Of a stretch of 64,000 nucleotides of DNA, positions 35,587 to 43,355 are shown piece after piece. The translations under genes were made by a program, and so were the position numbers. The notes under the pieces were generated by a model. The model ran no database searches, was not told the DNA's origin, and saw nothing but the letters and a program-made list of their open reading frames with translations. The stretch is from the NCBI RefSeq assembly GCF_014646115.1, contig NZ_BMMV01000007.1, forward strand, positions 62,001-126,000. Direction: 5' to 3'. The number at the start of each line of letters is the position of its first letter. Position 1 is the stretch's first letter. This DNA is from Streptomyces camponoticapitis (lineage in GTDB: Bacteria; Actinomycetota; Actinomycetes; Streptomycetales; Streptomycetaceae).

Positions 35587-35622
35587 CAGGCGCCCCGGGC
35601 CGACAAGGCCCGGGGCGTCCTG
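35587..35622 (+). terminator. Attenuator hairpin before the chorismate mutase gene
   Basis: A perfect 11-bp stem (CGCCCCGGGCC at 35591-35601, loop GACAA, GGCCCGGGGCG at 35607-35617) extends outward by CAGG/CCTG across one bulged T. The GGGCCGG near 35631 and GGCCCGTCCGG in the leader (35537-35547) could pair to form an alternative structure. No U-tract follows. Confidence 0.65.
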
Positions 35623-35682
35623 CGTTGTCCGGGCCGGATGTTCGCCGCTCGGGGTCTCCCCCTTCGTACAGAGGAGCCCTTC

Positions 35683-35964
35683 ATGACCGTCACCGACCGC
35701 ACCGGAGCCCGTACCGACGAGGCCGCAGGGGTGATCGACGGCGCGCGCGAGCGCATCGACGCGCTGGACGACCGGATCATCGGTCTCGTACAGGAACGGA
35801 TGGCCGTCTCGGCGGTCATCCAGAACGCCCGCATCGCCTCCGGCGGACGCCGGGTCAACCTCTCCCGCGAGAACGAGATCCTGGGCCGCTTCAGCGACGC
35901 GCTCGGCACCCCGGGCACCGCGCTCGCGATGACGCTGCTGGAGCTCTCACGCGGTCGGATCTGA
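35683..35964 (+). CDS. Chorismate mutase, AroQ type
   Basis: A 93-residue all-helical enzyme converting chorismate to prephenate, the branch step to Phe and Tyr. Visible are RERIDALDDRIIGLVQERMAVSAVIQ (first helix with the catalytic Arg and Lys/Gln positions) and VNLSRENEILGRF. An SD (GAGGAG) lies 8 nt before the ATG at 35683; the upstream in-frame ATG at 35638 lies just past the attenuator hairpin. The leader peptide and hairpin upstream indicate control by aromatic amino acid supply. It appears monocistronic. Confidence 0.92.
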   Translation: MTVTDRTGARTDEAAGVIDGARERIDALDDRIIGLVQERMAVSAVIQNARIASGGRRVNLSRENEILGRFSDALGTPGTALAMTLLELSRGRI

Positions 35965-36415
35965 GCGGGTACGGAGGCGGTACGGCCCCAAGTCCCCAGG
36001 GCCGTACGGACATGGGTTCGGGCGCATCCTCACCCGTACGGCGCGTGACCGGACCCGCCGGGCCTTCGTTGGTCCCGATGTCCGTGCCAGCCAGGGGCGG
36101 GCACGAACAAACCACGCGTGGCTTCGCTGGGGCGTGTGACGTACCGCTGGTGCGTCGTGGGACCTCGTCCCAGCGCGAGTGACCGGTCGGCAGGGGACAG
36201 CATGCCCGGTCACCCCAAGAGCGGTCGGCACCGGGGACGCCCGGGGCCGACCGCATACGGATACGGATCCCCCCGTGCCCGGCCGTCCGACCGCTCCTCA
36301 AGCCCTTCCGCCTCTTGCGTCACCGCCCACCAGTCCACCGTCCCGAACTCGCGGCGCTCACCCCCCCCAGCGCCGCGATCCGGCACCGCGCGCCGCCCTG
36401 ACGCCGCGGTGCCGA
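35965..36415. other. Gene-free region after chorismate mutase
   Basis: About 450 bases with no convincing gene. Short open frames here lack codon bias and ribosome sites. A 9-bp inverted repeat GCGGTCGGC/GCCGACCGC around 36222-36255 may be a transcript end. No RNA gene signature was recognised. Confidence 0.5.
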
Positions 36416-36478
36416 CGACAAGGGCCCCGCAGGCGCCCCTCCGATTCGCTTCGGACCGGGCCCGCGGGGCCCTTGTCG
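36416..36478. terminator. Strong terminator-like inverted repeat
   Basis: CGACAAGGGCCCCGC (36416-36430) and its exact reverse complement (36464-36478) form a 15-bp stem with a 33-base loop that has internal pairing potential. It separates the chorismate mutase transcript from the surface-protein gene. Confidence 0.75.
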
Positions 36479-36504
36479 CGCGCGGCCGGACATCGACGCG
36501 CGGG

Positions 36505-36522
36505 ATGTGACGGCCGTCACAT
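36505..36522. promoter_or_regulatory. 18-bp perfect palindrome, Crp-like
   Basis: ATGTGACGGCCGTCACAT is fully symmetric and contains GTGN6GNCAC, the motif described for Streptomyces Crp. It lies 144 bases before the ATG of the LAETG surface protein, upstream of any likely promoter. A second small stem TGGGCAA/TTGCCCA lies at 36541-36558. Confidence 0.65.
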
Positions 36523-36665
36523 AAGAATTCTGTGAAGAAGTGGGCAACTATTTGCCCAGGTCACAGGTCCATCATGCGAAACAACGGTCTCCCCTGCCCC
36601 ACGTCGGAGCGCCCGTAGACTCCGCACCGCCCGTCCCGCGGTGCCCGGACTTCGCTGAGGTCTTC

Positions 36666-37760
36666 ATGAAGCTCCGCCGCGCCATGGCCGTCGCAGCCGC
36701 GACCGCCGTCATGGCCCCCGCCGCCTTCCTGGCGGCGCCGGCCGCGTACGCGGCCGATGGTGACACCGGCGCCACCGGCACCACCCAGAACCCGCCCGAC
36801 GAGAACCCGCCGCCGCCCTCGGACGACGGGGACGAGACCCCGCCCTCGGACGACGAGTCCGAAGTCCCGCCCGCGGACGACCAGAGTCCGCCGTCCGGCG
36901 ACGACGGAGTGGTGACCCCGCCCGCGGACGAGCAGAGTCCGCCGCCCGGTGACGACGAGGTCGTCACGGCGCCCGGCAAGGCCGAACCCCCGGCGGAGGA
37001 CGACGAGCCCGCGACCCCGGGCGGCGAGGACGACGACGCGGACGACGGGGACGAGAACGGGGAAGAGGAAGAGCCCACGCCTCCCGACGAGGAGTGCGCG
37101 GACGCCGACTTCCACGCCACGCTCTCCGGTCTCCCCAGCGCGATCGTCGCCGGTTCGGGCTGGAAGAAGTTCGATCTGGACCTCGACAACACCAACGGCG
37201 AGGAGGCCGTGTCGGTCGACCTCGGCGCCGTCGTTCTCTACAAGAAGGACGCCCATGGCTCCTTCGAGTCCAGCCTGACCTCCACGTACGCGCGGTTCGA
37301 GTACTACGACGGCGAGAAGTGGGTCAACGAGCTCTCCGAGGGCGGCTCGATCGCCGGGAGACTCCTCGACGTCGAGGCGGGCGAGACGTACTCGCTCCGG
37401 CTCCGTCTCAAGATCGCGGCGAAGGCCCCGGCCGGTTCGGCCGTCGCGATCGCCTTCGCGGTGACCGTCGACAAGGGCAAGTGCGCGCTCGACGAGAAGT
37501 GGTACAGCTTCCAGGTCCTGGCCGCCGGCACGGAGCCTGTCGACGTCCCGCCGGCCGAGCCCGAGAAGGGCGAGAGCCCCGCGGACGTCAAGCCGCAGGG
37601 CGGGGCGGAGCCACTGCCCGCCGCCGCGAACGGCAGCCTCGCCGAGACCGGCTCCAACTCCCTGCTGCCGGCCGTCGGCACGGCGGCCGGACTCGCCGTC
37701 GTCGCGGGCGGCGGCCTGGTGTTCGCGCTCCGTCGCCGGGGCGGTGACGCCGCCGCGTAA
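36666..37760 (+). CDS. LAETG-anchored cell-surface protein
   Basis: 364 residues: a signal peptide (LRRAMAVAAATAVMAPAAFLAAPAAYA), an acidic Pro/Asp/Glu-rich stalk (about 27-140), a folded domain (about 145-290) with Cys near each end (EECADADF and KGKCALDEK), a second linker, and a sortase signal LAETG near residue 326 followed by a hydrophobic helix and RRRGG. LAxTG is the sortase E motif of Streptomyces, so the protein should be linked to the cell wall. An SD (GAGG) precedes the ATG. The binding partner is unknown. Confidence 0.9.
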   Translation: MKLRRAMAVAAATAVMAPAAFLAAPAAYAADGDTGATGTTQNPPDENPPPPSDDGDETPPSDDESEVPPADDQSPPSGDDGVVTPPADEQSPPPGDDEVVTAPGKAEPPAEDDEPATPGGEDDDADDGDENGEEEEPTPPDEECADADFHATLSGLPSAIVAGSGWKKFDLDLDNTNGEEAVSVDLGAVVLYKKDAHGSFESSLTSTYARFEYYDGEKWVNELSEGGSIAGRLLDVEAGETYSLRLRLKIAAKAPAGSAVAIAFAVTVDKGKCALDEKWYSFQVLAAGTEPVDVPPAEPEKGESPADVKPQGGAEPLPAAANGSLAETGSNSLLPAVGTAAGLAVVAGGGLVFALRRRGGDAAA

Positions 37761-37800
37761 CCCGCGGCCGGCAGAGCCCGCTGACGCGGGCCGCGAGACC

Positions 37801-37836
37801 GGAGGCGCTGCACTCGGAGGGGGGTGCAGCGCCTCC
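37801..37836. terminator. Bidirectional terminator between surface-protein and GMC genes
   Basis: A perfect 13-bp stem (37801-37813 with 37824-37836) with a 10-base loop sits between two convergent genes, 41 and 25 bases from their stops. Confidence 0.85.
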
Positions 37837-37860
37837 TTGCCGCCCGGACGCCCGACGGCG

Positions 37861-39723
37861 CTACGACGCTCTCTTCGGCGGCACCGTCGGCAGCCCGAGG
37901 AACGGCAGCTTCAGCGCCCCGAAGGCCGACGCCGGGACCGCGGGCGACTTCGGCGCGACCGCCTCCTGCCGTACGTACGCCGCCCCCGCCGACTGCTCCG
38001 GACGCGGGTCCCTCTCGCCCTTGTTGGGCCAGAACGACATCGCGCGCTCGGCCTGCGCGGTGATGGTGAGCGACGGATTGACGCCGAGGTTCGCGGAGAC
38101 CGCCGCGCCGTCGACGACCGAGATGCCGGGGTGCCCGTACAGCCGGTGGTACGGGTCGATCACGCCGTGCTCCGCGTCCGCCCCGATCGGGCAGCCGCCG
38201 AGGAAGTGCGCGGTGAGCGGAGTGCCCATCAGCTCACCGACGTTCGAGCCGGCGAAGCCGTTGATCTCCTCGGCCAGCATCGTCGCCGTACGCGTGCCCT
38301 CCGCGATCTGCTTGGGGTTGGGGGCGCCATGCCCCTGACGGGCCGTCAGCAGTCCTTTGCCGAGGCCACCTTGTCTGCGGTACGTCGTCAGCGAGTTGTC
38401 GACGGACTGCATGACCAGACCGATGATGGTCCGCTCCGACCAGTGCCGGTTGGAGAGCGAACGGGCGGCGCGGAGGGGGTGTCTGGCCATGTTGCCGAGC
38501 CAGCCGGCTATCCGGCGTCCGTTCTCGCTGTACGGGACCTGGAGGATCGAGAGCGAGCCCATCGCGTTGGAGCCCTTGCCGTAACGGACGGGCTCCACAT
38601 GGGTGTCGGCGTCGGGATGGAAGGAGGAGGTGATGGCGACACCACGGGTGAAGTCCGCCCCGCCCCGGCCACCGGCGGCGGCTCCGTGCTTCTTCCGGTA
38701 GCGCCGGTCGGTGGTCTGCGCGCCCACCAGGGCCTCGGAGTTGGTACGGGTCAGCTCACCGAGCCGGTCGGACAGCCGGGGCAGCCGGCCCCGGTCCTTC
38801 ATCGTGTGCAGCAGGGTCTGCGTCCCGTACGTCCCCGCCGCGACGACCACATGGCGGGCCCGCAGCACCCGCGGCGCGGACTTACGCCGGTGGGTGGGGA
38901 CGGTCGCGACGCGATGGCCGCCGGCCGGGTCCTCGGCGATGTCGACGACGGTCGTCATGGGGCGGATGACGGCCCCGGCCTGCTCGGCGAGGTGGAGATA
39001 GTTCTCGTTGAGCGTGTTCTTGGCGCCGTGCCGGCAGCCGGTCATGCACTCGCCGCACTGGGAGCACGCCGTCCGGGAGGGGCCCGCGCCGCCGAAGTAG
39101 GGATCGCCGACGGACGCGCCCGGCTCGGCCCGCTCCTTTCCGTCGGCGTCCTTGCCGTCGCCGAAGAAGACCCCGACCGGCGCGAGATGGAAGGTGTCGC
39201 CCACGCCCATCGCCTGCGCGGTCGCCTTGAGATGGACGTCGGAGGGGGTCATGGTCGGGTTGAGCCGTACGCCGAGCATGCGCTGGGCCTGGTCGTAGTA
39301 CGGGGCGAGTTCGGCCTGCCAGTCGGTGATGCCGGCCCACTGCTTGTCCTCGAAGAACGCCTTCGGAGGGACGTACAGCGTGTTCGCGTAGTTGAGCGAG
39401 CCGCCGCCGACACCGGCGCCCGCCAGGACCATCACATTGCCGAGCAGATGGACCCGCTGGATGCCGAAGAGGCCGAGGGCCGGGGCCCACAGATAGTTCT
39501 TGATGTCCCAGGAGTTCTTGGGGAGGGTGCCTGGCGTGAAGCGGCGGCCGGCTTCGAGGACCCCGACGCGGTAACCCTTCTCGGTCAGCCGCAGCGCGGA
39601 GACCGCGCCGCCGAAGCCCGACCCGACGACGATGACGTCGTAGTCGTAGCCGTCACCGGTGTCGTCGGCGTCCGCCGGCTCGACCTCGTCCTCCGGGCCC
39701 CGGGCACGGGTGTCCCCTGACAT
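37861..39723 (-). CDS. GMC-family FAD oxidoreductase, cholesterol-oxidase-like
   Basis: 620 residues. The FAD-binding VIVVGSGFGGAVSALRL (about 30-46), then VLAGAGVGGGSLNYANTLY, and a C-terminal GMC segment HFLGGCPIGADAEHGVIDPYHRLYGHPGISVVDGAA with the catalytic His pair region. A notable insert is CSQCGECMTGC, four closely spaced Cys near residue 223, as recalled from ChoD-like enzymes. It likely oxidises a sterol or other alcohol with FAD; the substrate is unknown. The ATG lies 18 bases after the stop of the dehydrogenase gene on the same strand, with GGAGAG upstream, so the two are cotranscribed. Confidence 0.9.
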   Translation of the reverse strand: MSGDTRARGPEDEVEPADADDTGDGYDYDVIVVGSGFGGAVSALRLTEKGYRVGVLEAGRRFTPGTLPKNSWDIKNYLWAPALGLFGIQRVHLLGNVMVLAGAGVGGGSLNYANTLYVPPKAFFEDKQWAGITDWQAELAPYYDQAQRMLGVRLNPTMTPSDVHLKATAQAMGVGDTFHLAPVGVFFGDGKDADGKERAEPGASVGDPYFGGAGPSRTACSQCGECMTGCRHGAKNTLNENYLHLAEQAGAVIRPMTTVVDIAEDPAGGHRVATVPTHRRKSAPRVLRARHVVVAAGTYGTQTLLHTMKDRGRLPRLSDRLGELTRTNSEALVGAQTTDRRYRKKHGAAAGGRGGADFTRGVAITSSFHPDADTHVEPVRYGKGSNAMGSLSILQVPYSENGRRIAGWLGNMARHPLRAARSLSNRHWSERTIIGLVMQSVDNSLTTYRRQGGLGKGLLTARQGHGAPNPKQIAEGTRTATMLAEEINGFAGSNVGELMGTPLTAHFLGGCPIGADAEHGVIDPYHRLYGHPGISVVDGAAVSANLGVNPSLTITAQAERAMSFWPNKGERDPRPEQSAGAAYVRQEAVAPKSPAVPASAFGALKLPFLGLPTVPPKRAS

Positions 39724-39741
39724 CGGCTCTCCTTCTTCGAA

Positions 39742-41346
39742 TCAGCGCAGCCGGAAGGCCTTGAGCGCGCGCAGGCTCCTGGTCATGAACGCCGCGTATT
39801 TCTCGTCGTCCATGCCCATCGACGGTGCCATCGGCAGCACGCGCTGCTGCGCGACGGTCTGTACCTCGGTGAATTTGAGAATGCCCTCGGAGCCGTGCCT
39901 GCGGCCGAGGCCGGACTCCTTCATGCCGCCCATCGGCGCCCGGACGCTGCCGTACGCCGGGGCGTAACCCTCGTTGATGTTGACGGTGCCGGTGCGCAGC
40001 CGGGCGGCGATCGCGTGCCCGCGCCTGCCGTCACGCGTCCAGACGCTCGAATTGAGGCCGTACGGCGTGGAGTTGGCCAGCTCGACGGCCTCGTCCTCGT
40101 CGCCGAACCGGTAGATGGAGACGACCGGCCCGAAGGTCTCCTCGGTGCAGACCGACATCGGCGCCTCGACGCCCTCCAGGATGGTGGGCTCGTAGAAGTA
40201 CGGCCCGATGTCGGGGCGCGCGACGCCGCCCGCGAGGACCGTGGCGCCCTTGGCGACCGCCTCCTCGACATGGCTGGTCACGGTCGTGAGCTGGCGCTCG
40301 CTGATGAGGGAGCCCATGTCGGCCCCGTACGCGAGCGCGCTGCCCAGACGCATCGCCTTCGTGCGGGCGACGAACCGCTCGACGAACGCGTCGGCGATCG
40401 ACTCGTGGACGTACAACCGCTCGATGGAGATGCAGAGTTGGCCGGCGGTGGAGAAGCAGGCGCGCACCGCCCCGGCCGCCGCCTTCTCGACGTCGGCGTC
40501 GTGCAGGACCAGCATGGCGTTCTTGCCGCCGAGTTCGAGGGAGGCGCCGACCAGCCGGCTCGCCGCACGCTGGGCGACCTCGCGGCCGGTGCGGGTGGAG
40601 CCGGTGAAGGAGATGTAGTCGCCGCGCTCGACGACCTCGGGCCCGATGACCGGTCCCTCGCCGAGCACCACCTGGAACAGCCCGGCCGGCAGCCCGGCCT
40701 CCACCAGCAGGTCACGCGCCCACAGTGCGGTGAGCGCGGTCTCGGTGTCGGGCTTCATCACCACGGCGTTGCCCGCGACGAAGGCGGGCAGGGCGTCGCC
40801 GACAGAGAGCTCCAGCGGGTAGTTCCAGGGCGCGATCTGGCCGACGACACCGCGCGGCTGACGCTGCTCGGTGACCTTGGTCAGGACGGGTACGGCGCCG
40901 GTGTGCCGTCTCGGCCGCAGATACGAGGGGGCCTTGCGCCCGTAGTGGCGGGCGGCGACGGCCACGGCCTGGACCTCCTCGTGCGCGTGCAGCCTCGCCT
41001 TGCCGGTCTCCAGCTGGATGAGGTCGAGCACCTCGGCCTGGCGCTCCAGCAGCAGGTCGTGGAAGCGGAGCAGGACGGCGGCGCGCTCGCGTACGGGGGT
41101 GGCCGCCCAGACGGGCTGTGCGGCGCGGGCGCGCGCGAAGGCCTCGGCGACGTCCTCGGGGGTGGACTCGGGCAGGTCGGCGAGTTTCTCGCCGGTGGCC
41201 GGGGTGTGGTTCGAGGTCTGCCCGGAACCCACGACGCCCCTGATGAGCTGGGCGAGCACTTCGGGAGTGACCACGTTGGCGGCGGTGCGCACGCCGGCGG
41301 GCACCGGAACCACGGGATTGGTCGTGGGGGCCTGTGAGTCCGTCAT
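39742..41346 (-). CDS. Succinic semialdehyde dehydrogenase (NADP+), aldehyde dehydrogenase family
   Basis: 534 residues. NAD(P)-binding PWNYPLELSVGDALPAFVAGNAVVMKPD, the general base Glu in SLELGGKNAML, and the catalytic Cys in FSTAGQLCISIERLY are all present. The Gly-rich SFTGSTRTGREV loop and the substrate-like MGGMKESGLGRRHGSEGI tail fit the succinic semialdehyde dehydrogenases; other aldehydes are possible. The ATG at 41346 is favoured because TACCCT, a -10-like hexamer, ends 7 nt upstream (leaderless); an ATG at 41367 has AAAGG upstream. Followed by the GMC gene. Confidence 0.9.
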   Translation of the reverse strand: MTDSQAPTTNPVVPVPAGVRTAANVVTPEVLAQLIRGVVGSGQTSNHTPATGEKLADLPESTPEDVAEAFARARAAQPVWAATPVRERAAVLLRFHDLLLERQAEVLDLIQLETGKARLHAHEEVQAVAVAARHYGRKAPSYLRPRRHTGAVPVLTKVTEQRQPRGVVGQIAPWNYPLELSVGDALPAFVAGNAVVMKPDTETALTALWARDLLVEAGLPAGLFQVVLGEGPVIGPEVVERGDYISFTGSTRTGREVAQRAASRLVGASLELGGKNAMLVLHDADVEKAAAGAVRACFSTAGQLCISIERLYVHESIADAFVERFVARTKAMRLGSALAYGADMGSLISERQLTTVTSHVEEAVAKGATVLAGGVARPDIGPYFYEPTILEGVEAPMSVCTEETFGPVVSIYRFGDEDEAVELANSTPYGLNSSVWTRDGRRGHAIAARLRTGTVNINEGYAPAYGSVRAPMGGMKESGLGRRHGSEGILKFTEVQTVAQQRVLPMAPSMGMDDEKYAAFMTRSLRALKAFRLR

Positions 41347-41514
41347 GAGGGCGAGGGTATGCCGCATCCGGACCTTTCGGTACCCGCGGGTAACACCTTT
41401 TCACCGGTCGCCGCCCGGCCGTCCGCCGCTCGGACGACGAGCACCCGCCGGCCGGCGGGACGGCCCGCGACGAACGCGCCGGTGATCGCTGGCGGATAAG
41501 CCCTGATCAGGCGC

Positions 41515-43233
41515 TCAGGGCAGGTAGTCGCTGTCGATCACGACATTCTTGACGACGTTCGAGAAGAGTTCCTCGCCGTCCTTCATGGCGTCGCCCTGGG
41601 CGGGCATGCTCACGCGCAGCCGCCAGTACACATCCTCCTCGCCGGGGACGACCAGCTCGTGGTAGCGGTGGCGGACCGGCTCCTCGGACGAGTCGGAGTA
41701 CGACGTGAAGTCGACGACGTTCTCGAAAGCCTTGTCCGAGCCGTCGAACGACGACCGCCGCGTCGAGTACTTCGCTTCCTTCATCTCCGTACCGCTCTCG
41801 CCGCCGCCGTAGTAGTGCGCCTCCCAGACTTTCGGCTCGGGCGCCAGTATCTGGTTGTCCGGCCGCTTCTGGACCTGTTCCATCGATATGTGGAAGACCC
41901 CGCTCGGATCGGCGAAGCTGACGCGCGTCTCCTCGGTCTGGGGCTCCTGGGAGCGCCGGTAGTCCTTCGGGACGGCGATCTCGGCCTCCAGGATCTCCGC
42001 CTCCGGGCGGACCCCCCAGCCCTCCGGCAGCCCCTCGGACGCGAACGGGTTGAAGAAGATCAGCACCAGCGCGAGGACCACCGCGAGCAGCCCGCCGCCG
42101 AGGCCGTACTGCGCCGGACGGTTACCGTGCAGGACCGGCGGGAGCCACTTGCTGCCGCCGCCCGGTGCGCCGTTGCCCTCGCCCTGGTAGAGCCTCGTCG
42201 CCTCCGGGGAGAGCTGCGGCGGACGCGCCACCGACTCCAGCACCGCGCGCACCTCGGCGGCGGTCGGACGTGCCGCCGGGTCCTTGCGCAGGAGCTGCAT
42301 CACGACCGTGCCGAAGGCGCCCGACCCGCGGGCCGGTATCTGGGGCTCGGCGGAGAGCACGGCCTGGAGGGTGGCGGGGATGTTCGAGCGGCGGTACGGG
42401 GACATCCCCTCGACCGCCGCGTACAGCACGACGCCCAGCGACCAGAGGTCCGACTCGGGGCCGGGGCGCTGCCCGAGCACCCGCTCCGGGGCGATGAACT
42501 CCGGTGAGCCGACGAAGGCTCCCGTCTCGGTGAGCCCCTGCTGGCCCTCGACCTGGGCGATGCCGAAGTCACTGAGCACGACGCGGTCGGCGCGCCCGAG
42601 CAGGACGTTGTCCGGCTTCACGTCGCGGTGCAGCACACCGGCCTCGTGGGCGGCGTTGAGCGCGTCCAGTACGTCGAGCCCGATCCTGGCCGCCTCGCGC
42701 GGGTCGAGCGTTCCCTCCTGAAGACGGTCGGCGAGCGACTGGCCGCGTACCAGCTCCATGACGATCCACGGCTTGGCGTCCTCGACGACCACGTCGTGCA
42801 TCGTGACGACCGAGGGATGGTCGATCCGCGCGGCGGAGGTCGCCTCGCGCCGCATCCGCCGGTGGACGGTGTCGCGTTCCTGGGCGCTCAGATGCTCGGG
42901 CACCCGGGGCTCCTTGACGGCGACGTCGCGGTCCACGACCTCGTCGTGCGCCAGCCAGACCGTGCCCATGCCGCCGTGCCCGAGCCGCGAGACGAGCCGG
43001 TAGCGGCCGCCCAGCAGGCGTCCGGCCGACGGGTCGGGCGCGGTGGGGCTCTGGGGGCTCCGCTGCGTCGGCTGGTACGGGGAGTCCTGAGCGCTCTGAG
43101 GGGCGGTCTGGGGCGGCACCTGCGGGGGCTGCCCCTGGTGCGGCGGATACGGCTGAGGCGCCTGCGGCTGTGGGTGCGGCGGTCGAAGTCCGTAGCTGGT
43201 GGGCTCGTTCGCCCGTCCCCCGTCGTTCGTCAT
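41515..43233 (-). CDS. Ser/Thr protein kinase, one membrane helix
   Basis: 572 residues. After a Pro/Gln-rich N-terminus (to 70), an intact Hanks kinase: Gly-rich loop LGHGGMGTVW, Lys107 in DVAVKE, HRD at 202-204 (LHRDVKPDN), DFG at 222-224, and GSPEFIAPERV (APE). A membrane helix lies near 378-398, followed by an extracytoplasmic domain of about 170 residues without Cys pattern. The ATG at 43233 has AAGGA 7 nt upstream. First in map order of four kinase-family genes on this strand, all with the same plan, recalling the kinase cluster known in S. coelicolor that affects morphology. Confidence 0.95.
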   Translation of the reverse strand: MTNDGGRANEPTSYGLRPPHPQPQAPQPYPPHQGQPPQVPPQTAPQSAQDSPYQPTQRSPQSPTAPDPSAGRLLGGRYRLVSRLGHGGMGTVWLAHDEVVDRDVAVKEPRVPEHLSAQERDTVHRRMRREATSAARIDHPSVVTMHDVVVEDAKPWIVMELVRGQSLADRLQEGTLDPREAARIGLDVLDALNAAHEAGVLHRDVKPDNVLLGRADRVVLSDFGIAQVEGQQGLTETGAFVGSPEFIAPERVLGQRPGPESDLWSLGVVLYAAVEGMSPYRRSNIPATLQAVLSAEPQIPARGSGAFGTVVMQLLRKDPAARPTAAEVRAVLESVARPPQLSPEATRLYQGEGNGAPGGGSKWLPPVLHGNRPAQYGLGGGLLAVVLALVLIFFNPFASEGLPEGWGVRPEAEILEAEIAVPKDYRRSQEPQTEETRVSFADPSGVFHISMEQVQKRPDNQILAPEPKVWEAHYYGGGESGTEMKEAKYSTRRSSFDGSDKAFENVVDFTSYSDSSEEPVRHRYHELVVPGEEDVYWRLRVSMPAQGDAMKDGEELFSNVVKNVVIDSDYLP

Positions 43234-43355
43234 GACCACATCCTTACGGAAAGCACATCTCGATGGCCACCACGGGGTGGCAGCGGGTGCAGAGCCGTGA
43301 CATCACGGTCTCAGTCATGCGTCGTAAGGGCTCGTGCGCTCGTGCGGGCCCGCCC

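Noticed and set aside
36118..36535. Two open frames after chorismate mutase
   Set aside because: Their sequence is low in complexity without third-position bias, and they cross the strong hairpin at 36416-36478.
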